Below the pieces are notes generated by a model that had not been told where the DNA came from, made no database searches, and saw only the letters and a list, made by a program, of their open reading frames with translations. DNA of 64,000 nt from Xiphias gladius. Lineage: Eukaryota; Chordata; Actinopteri; Istiophoriformes; Xiphiidae. Of the stretch, positions 25,901 to 39,300 are shown piece by piece. Each line of letters begins with the position of its first letter. Within the stretch, counting starts at the first letter, position 1. The DNA lies in the NCBI RefSeq assembly GCF_016859285.1, contig NC_053417.1, positions 20,263,706 through 20,327,705 on the forward strand, in the 5' to 3' direction. The translations under genes and the position numbers were made by a program.

Positions 25901-28357
25901 GACTGCCAAAGATCGTCTAGGCAAACAGGAAGCACCCTACGTTTATTAAAACGCAGCACATGAACCGCCTCTGAACACGTTTTTCCACAGTGACAGAGCA
26001 GCGAAGTTTAGCTGTGATTTAAACTCTCACGTCTTTAGTGTTACCAAAGTTGCCCACCCCATTTAGCCTTCAAGATGCTATTTACAATGTCGAGATGAGT
26101 AACACAAGTAATGGAATAATTAATAAGTACTGTACTTCAGTACAAATTTCAGGAAATTATACTTTTTTTTCCATTTCATGCCACTTATAATCCACAACAA
26201 TTCAGACAAAAATATAGTACTTTTTACTCCACTGCATTTATTTGAAAGCCGTTACTTTACCAAGCAGTGCCAATTGTTTTTACTAAGCGTAATGCACTGT
26301 TAGAGATTACTGACCGACAGCATACAAAGTAGTAAAAATTAGGAGTGACGCTTTATTTTAAAGGTTCTGTTATTTCCTAGTAATTTTATAGGAATCTCCT
26401 GGAAAAGAAACGTATGTTTGATTGGTTGTGTTGGGTTTATAAAGAGTCACTGATCTGCAGAGAAACATCCAGGAAGGAAGCACTAAAAACTTTTCTGAAT
26501 GACTAGAAGACTATCTAGGTATCACTAACAGTCCATTGTGATTAATTAACTAGAAGTGTACCCATTGAGCAGTTTGTCCATGTTACTCATTATTTACTAT
26601 GCGATGGGAACTGTAAAATAAAGTCTTACTAAAATAGCTACATCTCAACCCTCTACAATAGTAAAATGCTACTTGCACATCTATGCATTAGCTGCAGTAT
26701 ATAAGTGTTTCACTCAAAGGGGTCATTTTTCTGTATTGCTTTTGGTACTCAAAGCATACGTTGATAACACTAACACACTTTTATTCAAGTTACATTTTGG
26801 ATGCAGGACTTTTACTTGTAAATGAGTTATTCTACAGTGTGGTATTGCTACTTTCACTTAAGAATATAAATCCTTCCTCCCCCACCGAGTAGCACAAAAA
26901 TACTGAAAATTTCCCTACTATATTAAGCACATTTGCTCAAGCCCAGATACTGTTATGTACAATTTTGAGCTACTTTAGATGAGTATTTCCATTTTTGCTA
27001 TTTTATACTTCCATTCCCACTATGAATATTAAACTTTTTACACCACTACATTTATGTCACAGTTATTGTCACTAACTAGTTCTGAGATTATGATTTGACC
27101 ATGACTTGATTATGACCATGACATTGCTAGAGATTAAATCACCATAAGGTACAAAAAGCAGTTAACATTTGCTCAAGCTCGACCAACCACAACATAAAAG
27201 TACTTCTTACATGCATCAATAATTCAATGGCATAATAATATAACACTGACAAGGGTAATCCTCTGTAATTACCAGGTTACTTTTACTTTTAATACCCTAA
27301 GTACATTTTGATGCAGGCTTTATCCTTGTTACGACAGATAATGAAAGATAACGTGGTATTTCTACTTAAGTAAACAACTGGTATGGATTAAGTTTTTAAA
27401 CCTATAATTCGTTTTTTTAGGGTTCTCTACCCACTTTTTTCTCTTTATTTACTCAGAACAATTTGATTTCTTGATCTTATAAACATTTAAAGTTTCTTTA
27501 AGTTCTAATATTTCATTATATATATAAAGCTTTTTTTATGGTACCATTAAGTATTGTTTTGTGATCTAACCTAACACTAACCTAACCTTATATTTGTACT
27601 GTTAAAGTTTGGCTAAAGCAAGTAAATATATGCAAATAAATGAGACCTGGAATAGTTAGAAGCGGCTCTGCTCATCACAAGACCACAAAACCTTTTACCT
27701 ATGCAATGTTTTGTTTTCTTTTATCCCAAATGTGTCTGTAATGATGATTTACCAACATCAAAAAGACAGATCTGATAGTGTGGGCTCTTTACCTCTTTCT
27801 TCACTAATGACATTGCCCCATTCTCCACATTTAATGCACACTGTCTCCACCTGCTGGAGAACAGATTATATAAAGGACAGCAGCATGACCTTTGATTTGT
27901 TTTACATAAATGAATGAACAGCCTCACAGATACACCAGTTCCAAACCACTAAAATCAACCTCCTCAACTGCTCACTTGTAATCTTTGCGCCAAGCATGCA
28001 TTGTGGTGTTCAGTGGCTGAAAAGCATGTACAACAATGATGAAACAATTGTAGAGTAATGAAAATGTCTGACATTGTGTTTTTCAGGACTATAAATTACG
28101 AACAACAAAGACATAAACGCCAAAACCATGCTCTGACTTGTCAATGGGATTACAAGATTTTTAATGATATAGTTAGAAGACAAACACACCCCCATTGAAA
28201 AACATGCAAACATTACAAACTAAACAAATGCAAATGAATTTTTAATTTTTTTTTCTGAAAAGGTTAGATAAGACATTTTTACATAGAGGATCTTTCTTTA
28301 GTTTTGCAACATGCTTCAGCAGTTCATTTTTACTTTCACTAGGTGGCAGCATTGTGC
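25901..28357. other. Intergenic region between alas1 and spo11, including the spo11 3' UTR
   Basis: No coding exon seen. Much of 26.1-27.4 kb is AT-rich dispersed repeat. The spo11 3' UTR must start at 28357 and run left; its end is not clear. Confidence 0.5.
26095..27400 (+). repeat. Cluster of AT-rich dispersed repeat copies
   Basis: Phrases recur within the cluster and at 35 kb: GTACTTTTTACTCCACTGCA near 26216, GATGCAGGACTTTTACTTG near 26800, TGTACAATTTTGAG near 26956, and GATGCAGGCTTTATCCTTG near 27311. At least two or three degraded copies are present; 26935-27400 looks like the most complete. The family resembles an abundant teleost interspersed repeat. Confidence 0.6.
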
Positions 28358-31300
28358 TCATACCCAGCCTCCATAATGCAGCTTGTTGGGCAGGTAAATG
28401 CTGGTGAGGAAATCGGGAGCCATGGCTGCCAAGGACTGTATTTCAGCCTTGACCCTAGTCTGCTGCATCAGTTCCATCTACAACAAGAGCAGACACGCAA
28501 TTTTAAGGGGTATGAAGGAGGAAGCCTTGCAAACAAGCATAAATCATCAGCCTCCTCAACAGAGTGGCTACTCTGTGTCCTCTGTACCAGCGAGCGAAGA
28601 GTCCTCTCACACACATTCCTCTGCCATGTGTCACATGAGCAAAATGTTAAAACTGTTTAAACCTCTGAGGAAGAACACTTTTTTTCCTTTTGAGAAAAGA
28701 GCAGGGAGCTTTATACCAACATTTTATCAAATAGGCCCACGGAGGGTGACCGTGGTAGGCTGGGTTGTGCGAAGTTATCCTTTTTACGGAGATAGTTAGA
28801 AAGTCACATTGTTCATCCAATTAAGTCAAATGTTTTTTAGTGCTTCAATGGGACAAAATTTAAAAAACAAATGACAAAGGAAAAAATGTCAAGTATTTGA
28901 GATCTCTGAGATGGAAACAGAATAAACAATAATTCGGAATCTTTCAATCCCATGACTGCTGTATGTTACTCAAAGTGACATGTTTCAGTTACTTTCCTTC
29001 AAAAGACTTATCGAGCTCTCAAACACAAATTCCTGTGCAACTCATGGGCACTTTCCTCTCTCTCTTTCCCTTCTTTTCTCTCACCTCTTTCTGCCAGTCT
29101 GGTTGGCTGGTTAAGTACGGCCTTTTAAGGAGGCTACTGAGTTTGCTTTCATCTCTCTTGGTGAGGGGGATCAGGGCATCCTCGGGAACCCGCAACCTGA
29201 AGAATGTAATGTTGATTTTACCACATGTGACCAAATTCATTTCCTGAAAATGACAGCAGGCAGGAGGCAGTTCTGTTGATGGCAGTCGTCCCTACAGTTC
29301 ATTTCCTCCCATTTTCGCTAGATTTTCACTGAAGAGTTATTATATGTATGTTTAGTGGGAAACAGAAGAGGAAGAACTGTACAGACTACAATTACATATA
29401 TGTCAAAAAGCCTTTATGGCCTAAATTTGTTCAAGGGGACATATACTTAAAACTCAATATGCTCTCAGACACAGTTCCTTGAAGGAAAAAAAAAAAGTGA
29501 GGGCAACAGCAACAGAAACCAAAACAAACAATCTAAATGTCCCCAGAATACAATCCCAAATAGAGGCAGGAGGAGGAAGTAGGAAGTAGCGAATGTTGAG
29601 TCCAAACCTCTGGAGGTCAGAGGGGAGGAGGCCTAGCCACATAACGCTGGGGACGGTCAGGCTGCGGGCCTCAAACGACATGGCCTTTGGAAAAACCCAT
29701 GCACACACAAACACAAACACACACGCCCAGTCACACACACAGACACACGTCATGCTTATACGCACAGTATATCTCAAGTAAACACACGGATCAACAGCAC
29801 CACACCTGCATAATTTGGTTATACCCAGCACATGTTCACGATGAAGTTAATGAACACAAGGATGATTACACAAACATCGCAGCGATCAACAAAGACATTG
29901 CCACACAATGATTCAACATTTTCACCCCATACCATGTTAGTTTAAATACTCTGAGATGGATGTTTGGAGAGGGGCATAATTGCATATGGCTGACAGAGAG
30001 AGACCGAACAGGCCCCATCGGATAATATACGTTACAGGAATAACTGGCATTGGCGGGACTCACCACTGATCCGTACTTGTAGATGCACATGATCTCAATG
30101 CCTGAGAAAATGAGAAGGAAGAGGGAGAGGGAGCGACACGCTGCAATCACCAACATACCAGAGCAATTATCCTCTAAGATGTGTAACGGAGCTTGGAACA
30201 AAGCAAAGCATTACATATGTGTCTCGCCATTCATTGGGAAAAGGGTTAGAGGTATGGAGAGTGGTGGAAATAGAGTCATCCCACCTGGACAAGACCACAC
30301 CAACAGAAATAATAGCCTGACTACTCAGTATGACGTATCGGACAGGTGCTAACATCTGCTGGCTTAGTGGGACATGCAACCCTAATGTGTGTGTGCGGAG
30401 ATGAAAGGAGATTCAAGTGTTGTTAAATTGTGTGGAAATATGTTAGGTATGTGCGAGGGGTAAAGCTGGTTTTCAGTCAGACAGATGATGTGTACCGTGA
30501 GGGTCAGCATCCACAAGAGCAAAGATGGGGATGTGCAGCGTGTCCCAAAGCTTCCTCACCATCAACCTGCTGTTCACATCTGGCACGCCTTTACCCTGAT
30601 GCAAACAAACACATCTGTTATGTATACAGAACACCGACACTGCCTTCTCTGACAAGAGACAACATTAAAATTAATATGAATCAAGTCACATTTACAAAAT
30701 CACCCCAAAATTGTAGGGAAAAAAAGAAACCCACTGTGATTATGATGCAAGGACAGAGCTTTGTGCAGAAATCATCATCCAGCAGTCTCTGGAAAGTTGC
30801 GTCCTTCTCGACTATCATGACAAATTTTGCAGATGATACAATATCGGAACATGGTGAAGGAAAACAAAGACCTTGCAACGATACGGTCGTTTCTGCTCAC
30901 AGAAAGAGATACTGTCTATATAGAATATAATTAGATTCTCAGAAGGATCCAAGAGTGTCTAAAAGGGAAGACACATCCATAAACAAATAGTAGGTGAAAT
31001 GGCTACAATTCTCAAACGCCTTACAAAGGATACTTCTAATCCCACCAATGTTTGACGAAACTGCAACAGCCTAAAACAAAACAGACATAAAAATTGGTTC
31101 AACCAGTAAAAGATGTCTGTCATTGAAATGCATTCCTATCAAATGCAAGCTTACTACTGTTGCTTTAGTTGACTGTAAGGTACCCAGGAGAGATGTTTGA
31201 CACCTCATGCTGCCTTTTAGAGCAACATTTGCATATTGTTTGTATCACATGTTCTACCAGCACATGCAGCAGAGATACACATTTCTGAGGACTGTACACA

Positions 31301-34300
31301 GTCTATAGCTGTTGCCAGTAATGTGCAATAAACCATGACAATGTGGCATTAAACAAGTTTTGAAATTAAAAAAAAAACGCTTTGAAAATGTTTTAAAATA
31401 TAGGAAATGTATTCATGTGTGTTGTTGGGCCCTATGGATGAAGGCAATGTATTGTGGTGAATCACATTATATAAATAGGACTGTTTTGTTTTATTTCTAC
31501 AATGAAAGCTCATCAGGATATCTTTAAGGTAAAGTTGATGTAATGTTTCTCAGTATAGTAACATCAACACTGTTTCAGTCATTGGGGCCGCTGGTGTCTG
31601 CTAACAAGACTTACAGCGGAGCTGGAGTGGCAGTCAATCCTTGTACCATCCTCCTCCATGTAACGCAGATCACCTGCGATTAATCCCTTGGACGAGGCAA
31701 ACTGGCGACGTAAATATTACGCACACTTAAGTTGATGCATTCTCATATTAGCACATACATACAGCATGTACACATACTTCTGACACTGCCTCTGAGTTCA
31801 ACTTTTTTCAATTTCTGTTTGATCAGAAGAACCATATTTTTTCTCCACAGGTGTTTCCTGGGATATGAAGCAGAGCAAAATGCTTAGAATACCGCACTAA
31901 ACTAACAGATTTCATCTGTTGAACCTGAACTAATAATAACAAAGCATATCCAAATGAATTTTGCTTCGAGCTTTCAATGTCTGATGTGCGTGTTTTCTAC
32001 CACAGTCGCATTATACGTAAATTGTTTCTCACATTAACATGGACGTGCATACTTACCACATGAAGTGATCTGCGGGGAACTTTTAGCATGCAGGAGATAT
32101 CATCCACAATACTGTCAACAGTTGTCTGTGAACCAAACAGCTGTGTATTGTTGTAATAAATGTCTCTGTGGAAACAATATGTAAATAATCATGAGCTTAT
32201 GAAAGAAAAAAAATCTAGCGTTAGTGGTCACTTGTGAATTGGTAGTGAATTCACAACAACCTTTTCGTAGCATATGAGTTGCTCTGCACAAGTCTGAAGA
32301 TGACTGAGAGAATCTTCAGAATTTGCGCTTTAAACAGAGAAACAAATAAAAAAAATAACTTTCTCACAAACATTAAACATCATACTCACTATATTGAGTC
32401 TTCTATCACATTTTTAAAGGGCTGGAGTGAAAAAAAACAAACCACTCTGTTCTTAATTAGGATATCCATGTGGTAAACCAATCTTTAAAAACCTCTTTCA
32501 ACATGTTCTGTCTCTGCCAATTTGTCACCTAAAACTAAGCCTGACTTTTATTGCCATTTGTGCAGTTGATGCATATGTTCACAATGAATATAAATGGAAG
32601 CCACATGAAGTACAGTACAACTGCAGAGGTTTTTTGATTCAAAGGAATGTTGGTTGTCAAGAACAGCAAAGTCATATATGAAGCGAAATGAGAAAATAAA
32701 CCAACTGAGGTGTGAGTATCTTCTCACCAAACTTAGTGACAGATGAAGGACAGTCGCTCCTAATGGTGCTGACAGAACTTCCTGAACTCATCTGAAGCCC
32801 GATGGCACTGTCAAAACTTAAGTGGGAAGTAATGAGAGAAAACTTCAATGGAAGTTCAAGTGGAAAAGAAGGGAAGAAAAGAGGCCATTCAAGAAATCTG
32901 CACAGCTTGTATGTGCTACATTTACTACATTTATAAATCAGCTCCCACCTGTGAGCCATCTAAAATTCCCCACACCTCGAGGGCTACCTATGAGAATACC
33001 TCCCCCATACTTCACCGTCCTGATTCTTCTGTGAAACCTTTGGTGCTCAATCTGTGGGATTCTCACATTTGAAAGGGCTAAGTCAGAATGTGCTTTAAGC
33101 TGCGGCAAGGTTTGATCCAAACAAGACCAGACAGTCTGCTTTGTTCAGAGCATAAGGTCTCTGCAGCCGAGTCACATTAAAGCCCCTTGCAAATTTGTGT
33201 TTGTGTGTGCGTATGTGTGTGTGTGTGTGTAGAACACTGCTTTTCAATTCTTTATCACGCTGTCATCTTTTGAGCTCAGGAAGTTATTTCATCTTCAAAG
33301 TTGCAAGTTTTCATTTTTTTGGCTGCCCGTGCAGTGTGCTTAAAACATCCCTTACACAAATTCAGACAGAGCTCAAGTGTGTATTTCCTCTTTAAGGAAA
33401 TTAAACAGCAATTAGATCATCTTGTGTGGGCTGACCTCCCACCAAAAGACCTATGTAGGTAAATGTTTATTTATTTTTTTACACAACATGACTGCTTGTG
33501 TTTATCTTTTAAAGGTCAGACAGCTTACGCAGATCCCAGAGTTGGTGTGTAAAATGACTTCAGTGTTCAAGGTGGGGATGAAAACTTTTCATGCTCACAC
33601 AGGCGTGTTTAAATCAAGTTACCTAACGTTGGCCCAGCTGGATCTGTTGGGCAGTGCCAGGACAGGAGCCTCATCTTTTGACAGACTGGTCACTATTCCT
33701 AGGATTATGTTCTCAATACGGGTCAAAATTTCCCTGCTGGAAATAAAGATACAATGATGATGGCAATATATCAAAAACATGAATAATGCATGACGGTTAT
33801 TTTCGATGTGAATGCCGAAAATGATAGTGAAAATACCGTAGCTGCCAAAAACACAGGGGTTGCTTTTGACTAATCCAGTTAATGAAACACCAAACAAATC
33901 AAGGTACTTGTCTATATTTATTGCCATAAAGCAGTCCTGGTCATTGATTTATAACATTGCCCACAATGGTCTAATACATCCAGAGATATGACAGGGATAG
34001 CCACCATACCCACCATACCCACACCATCATACTGTTTTAAATATCTTTGACGGACAAATGTATTTTGTCTCATGACCGGTGCATTGTTTCAGTCTTGCTT
34101 GTTTACAAAACAACTGTGGAGTACAGTGTAAAAAGTAATTGCTGATCATATCTACCCTTCATTTACTTCACTTTAGAGTCATTATATATGACATGAATTA
34201 TTGCTCCCCTGTTTTACCAGATTAACTGTTACTTTGAACAGTTTTTATGTTTATGCATCAAAATTTGCAAGCTAAAAGTCAAACCTCCTGAGATGATTAT

Positions 34301-34933
34301 CTACTGTATGTCAACAATCAATCTCATCTATTACTTTAGCTGAATGTACCAACAAAAAAGATGCATTTAAGACATGTTGTATTTAAAGATTTAAGATTTC
34401 CTCCAATTTATTTTGCTTTTACCATCCCAGTGTGTTTGTATTTTGTTCATTACTTGCTGACCCTAATTGATATTGTATCCTAAAGAGCCTAATCTGATTT
34501 TGTTTTCAGCATAAGGTTAGCATAGGTCTAGATTAAGGTTTGTTTGTGCAGGATGTACAGCTAGCTAGCTAACTAGCTATAATCGGTAACAACATAACAA
34601 AAACGCACATAGCTACAGTGCATAGTAAAACTGGCTAAACTAGACTGTGACAAACTTATCCATCATTACACCTAGCTACATTGCAGTTGGGCAAGGGAAA
34701 TACCAACTGCATTAAATTGCCATTTTGCTGCTGGAGAGCCGTATAAGGACGGCTAACAAGCTAACCTCAACCCAGTGTAACATCACCTCTTGCAGCTGGA
34801 GCAGGTGAGTGTGAATTTACCCGCTGATTTCTTCTTCCACACGCCGGCCATCTGTCAGGACTTCGCCATTGTTCAGCAGCTGAGCTCGGAGTCGATCGAT
34901 TTCAGAAAACGGTTCTGCTGCTCGGGATCCCAT
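28358..34933 (-). CDS. spo11: Meiotic recombination protein SPO11 (topoisomerase VI A-like)
   Basis: Nuclear enzyme that cuts both DNA strands by a topoisomerase-like transesterification to start meiotic recombination, acting with TOPOVIBL. Thirteen coding exons are recognised: 34821-34933, 33623-33736, 32728-32816, 32261-32327, 32057-32165, 31615-31701, 31025-31070, 30735-30871, 30496-30595, 30064-30101, 29608-29684, 29085-29196 and 28358-28477. They join in frame (1209 nt, 402 residues; human 396). The winged-helix/5Y-CAP part has YATKRDIYYNN with the active tyrosine at 131/132. The Toprim fold shows VEKDATF with Glu230 and LVDADPHG with Asp283 and Asp285 for the metal ion. The end is YLPNKLHYGGWV. 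The exon 7/8 junction is ambiguous: an alternative U12-like donor would remove 12 poorly conserved residues and give 390. Divergently arranged with bmp7. Confidence 0.95.
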
Positions 34934-35224
34934 CGCGTTATTTATCGTTAACCACTGTGTTATTTACCTACACCACGTTCCCGCCTAAGGATTTTGTTGC
35001 TCGGCTGACCGATTGGCTGCGTGTCCGGATGGAAGAATTTACCTTGCCATGTTGTTTTGGGCTTGAAGGGACCGTAGAAACTGAACAGCAGTGTGTTTAC
35101 TTCCACTATATTTACACGTTAACACAATATTCACATTTATGATTATGCATAAATGTAGCCTCTCCAGTATTTCTAAATGGGATTCAGGTGGAAAAAGCCA
35201 GTCTATAGACTAGCCCCAGTTTGT

Positions 35225-35506
35225 TCCTATGAGTAAGTACAGTGCTTTGTACAATTTTGAGTACTTTTACTTTAGTATTTACATATTCTGCCACTTAATA
35301 CTACGTGTTACATACTTCAGTAACTATAAATTCTTACATATCAGAAAGACTAATTGATGGGTGCATCTCTGACTGTAAATAAATAGAATGATGCACACTG
35401 AGATCATTTTAAATGTATATTTACATTAACTCAAGTAACAATTTTAATGCCTTTTACATTTTTAATCAACTTAAGGGTAAGGGTAACTGTATATATATAC
35501 TGTATG

Positions 35507-35561
<55 letters not shown>

Positions 35562-35636
35562 TGCACTACGTGCATACAGTATATACTCTCTCTCTCTCTC
35601 TCCCTACACACATATATATAAATATATGTGTGTGTG

Positions 35637-35679
<43 letters not shown>

Positions 35680-35820
35680 TATACAGTATATAAAATACAA
35701 TCTAAAATAAAATGTGATAGCACACTAAAACAGGAGTTCTGAATAATGAGTACTTTCAGTTTTGATGCTGTAAGTAAACTTTGAATGCAGGACTTTTTAC
35801 TTTTACTTAAAAAGATTGAC
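35225..35820 (+). repeat. AT-rich dispersed repeat interrupted by (TA)n, (CT)n and (CA)n tracts
   Basis: The left part (TTTGTACAATTTTGAGTACT near 35246) matches the copy near 26955. The right part (GAATGCAGGACTTTTTACTT near 35782) matches the copy near 26797. Between them lie a TA run (about 35512-35560), a CT run (35587-35602) and TA/CA runs (35630-35680). One repeat copy whose middle has expanded as microsatellite is the simplest reading. Confidence 0.6.
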
Positions 35821-35879
35821 CATGGTGATGTTAGATACACGCTGGAAACTGTCTTATTATAAAATTCTGAAGGTCTTAA

Positions 35880-36375
35880 GGTTCAGAATTTCTTAAGGTT
35901 GCTCGTTGTATGCTCAGGTTCGATGTTCTGCCTCGTCCACCCGTAGACTTAACCCTTTGCATATTCTTACTTATAAGGCTTCTCTTGGACTGCTTCCTTC
36001 TTACCTGTGGATCTACATCCTTCAAAAAAGCATGGGAAGTTACAGTCTTCACTCCCAGGACTTAGTCCTGCTATCTGTCCCTAAAGGCCATACTGAATTG
36101 GGAAAAAGGCCGTTTAAGTATGCTGCTCCCTCTGCTTGGAATCAGTTGCAAAATTACCTAAATCTTAGGGAGATGGTCTAATTGGTTGCATTTAAAGCAA
36201 TTTTCAGTGACTTTGGGGTGGGCACATCTGGCTGTAGATGTTTTGTCTGATTCATATTGCCCCTGTTTGAGCCCTGATGTTGATGACTTGTGACAAATAT
36301 CTGATTAATATTTTTGATATTTTATGTTTTATGTATTTTTGTAGATAAAGGTCAAATAAAATAAAAATAAATCAA
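35880..36375 (+). mobile_element. LINE-type retrotransposon remnant (3' end of the reverse-transcriptase ORF and tail)
   Basis: Frame 35906-36181 encodes RRLNPLHILTYKASLGLLPS and further on AAPSAWNQLQNYLNLRE. This is the C-terminal pattern of fish LINE polymerases (first motif usually R-LxPLHWLPVxARI, then LTYKAL-GLAPSYL and APxLWNSLP). The stretch ends in an A-rich tail of AATAAA-type repeats at 36356-36375. Only the 3' end is present, as expected for 5'-truncated insertion. The open frame is short and nothing suggests activity. Confidence 0.7.
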
Positions 36376-39300
36376 GAATGTGCCAATTCTGCGTACAGCC
36401 AATCAATCAGCATTCATGATATGAAGCCACATCATAATAAAACAAGTTCTTGATACCACCGCTTGTGGTTTACTTTTTGCCTTTTTGTGTGAAGTCTTCT
36501 CCTCTCCGTATTTATGTGATCAGGTTGCCACAACTGAGAATGCAGAGGTAGCAGACTACATAACCTACAGTAAGTAACGATGTCCTGACATGCACAGAAC
36601 AGCCTGGAAATGACTGCAAGAAGCTACCAGTCTTCTTCTTCGAGCTAAAGGTCAGAGCACACTTGCAACCCGTGCCCATTAATAACATCCGGGACTGTGT
36701 GTGGGCCAGTTAGCACCTCATTGGTGTAGGGTAGTAGGCCTACGCTGGTGGTTCAGAAAAATCCCCATTAGCACACTCTGGCACACAGTAATGGGACCCT
36801 TTATGGTAGCTTGCCGCTACTTGTCCAAAGGTGTGTCTACTGTATGTGTGTGTTTCTGTTTGTGTGTGGTGGTTTCAGTAGGGTGGGTGGGGAGTAATTG
36901 TTAGAGTCCAAGAGAAACCAAATATATATTGTGTCTGGCATCCATGTGTGAATGATTTTTAAATAGAATTTTTATGATGGTTGCGCAGAACGATAATACT
37001 AGGCAACATCTGTTGTAGGGCTCTGTGAGATGCTGCAAATGTTGCTCATTCTTTCTTTAGCAGTTCAGTTTACGAAAACAAACAGTAATTGACTAATTAC
37101 AGCTGTTCGAGGCCCCAAGCATTAAAATGATATTAAATCCATACGATGCCCTGAGGAAATCCCACATATTACTTCACCAAGAACCGTTCAAAACCTTTTT
37201 CTTTTTCGTTGTTGCATCATCTTCCAGTCATGTTACTTTATTGTTATAACAGAGAAATGTGCTTAGATTCTATGACTATTAGGTCATCCAGAGTCCCCAC
37301 CTTTCAGAATTGCTGGCAGGCATGCTGTGTGTGTTTGTGGAGGCACTGCAGTCTTTCTTTCACAGTGTGAAAGCCTGGTCAGAGTGTGTGGGAGCAAGGA
37401 TCTAAAGAGAAGAGGTCCGTGCCCCTGGCCTGACCCTGAATATTTCCTAATGTGCAGCTTTACCAAAGGTCCCCCTTTCCCCTGAGTGGCTTTGACAAGC
37501 TGCTTCCGTAGTAATGGCTCTTAATTTCTGAGTAATTGCTATCTCTAAGTGATGAGGGACAACCCCTCACCCAAACTGAAAAAAATCTTAATATGTGGAA
37601 GACCACAGGTTGTGGGGGTCCTTTTTCCTCTGTTCCAGACCCCTGCTGTTCCTTTGGCCCGGGAGAGATTTGTGTCGAGTGTGAGGCCCTAACCTGAGGA
37701 GACAGAGTGCAACGAGTCATGTGCTTGTCTCGGGATGAGTGTTTGTGCTGGGCTGTAGGGGGGAACATGGGGGAAGTAGGGGCTGCAGGGTCAGAGGAAA
37801 GAGGGGGGAGGGCACCCACTGCAGGTGAGGGGGATTAGCTGCAGCTAGAGGCCCAAAGAAACTAAATACAGATCTGTCAACCTAATCCTCACAAATAGAA
37901 AACAGAGCTGCCCTCCCTTCACAATCCACATAGTTCAGCACATCCACCTCCTGTTCCTCTGCCCTCACCCCACCCCCTCTCCCCCTGACTTTCTACCCCG
38001 GGCTCTCCTGCTCCTCTGTTTCTCATCAGCTTTTGGCCTGGGCCGGTCTGGCAATGCTGCCTCCTCTCTAAAGGCTCCTCAGACCAGCATCCTCTAAAGA
38101 GGAGCTGACTGATCACCCAGGGTCCTCTCTGATTGACAGGCCAACACAGCATTACAGAGTGATGAGAGCAAGAGTCAAAGGGGCAAGGCCTCATGCCGCA
38201 CAGACAAGAATCTAAATGGGACCTCTGGCTAGAGCCGCATGGACCTTTATCAGGCCCTCGCACCTCAGTAATGGATGCTGATAAGTATGTGGCTGGGTGA
38301 GGAGACCAGCTCAGTGTCAAGCCCGGACTTTGTGGCGATGACAAAGGTGACAGAGTGCCTGAGTGATAACATCCTGCAATGGATAAGCCCTACTAAGCTG
38401 GGCATTATGGGAAGCTTAACTAAAACGAAATCTCTGACTGTCAGTGACACCAACTATAACTGATGGGTCTGGCTGGACTGCTGAGAGCTATGAATCAGAT
38501 CCAAGCTACTCTGGTGTTCCCGAGTGCCATTTCCGGCCACAGACACTGGAGTGACAGGGCATACTGGATATAGGTGAAAGTAGGTACTGCAAGGTGAAGA
38601 ATTTCCAATAAGATAAATATGTATGGGAGAATAGGATATGAATTGTGTTGCAATTGCCAGTTCCTACTTGTATTCCAAATTGGTAAAATATTTGTTATAG
38701 CTCACATGTCTTATTGAATATTTTATCTCTTCCTTTTTTCATTAGCATTGAGCAATGAACAAATAGTCTTTTAGGTCAATAAGTAATCTGTCTGGCAAAA
38801 TTTAGCTTTAGTTCTTTGAACAGCAATCTCTTGAGTTTTAGTTCTTAAAAACTAAGTGATGTGTAATTCTTTTTTTTTTTAAATATAAAACTAAAAGGAT
38901 TTGGTATGGTAATGGATAGGGTATTCGAAAGCACATGGATGCAGATTTTTAAAAATCCAATCACACCCAAAACCTAAATGGGATATACAAAGTGAACTAT
39001 TTCAAAGCTGCTTCATATACCCACCCCCTCTCTTTCTTCTGCCTGTTTCACAGCTGTGTCTCATATGTTCGAGAGGCCCCTGGAAGTGTGAGACACCAGA
39101 AAGGGAACATTTGCAATAGCTCAACTCCACCTGGTTAAGATGTTTTAACAGGCCGCTGGTTTGTGCCGTGCACACAGTGGGGTTACGCCAAAAGCGTAGA
39201 CAAGGGCGGACAGGACAGGCAGACAGGGAGGGGGGAGAGGAAAAAATGTGCCTCCACCCTCTCTTGTCCTTGCACCCCGACCCCACACTGCTTCATTCGA

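Noticed and set aside
35906-36181. Host gene encoding a 91-residue protein
   Set aside because: The residues follow the C-terminal pattern of fish LINE polymerases and an A-rich tail follows, so it is a retrotransposon remnant.
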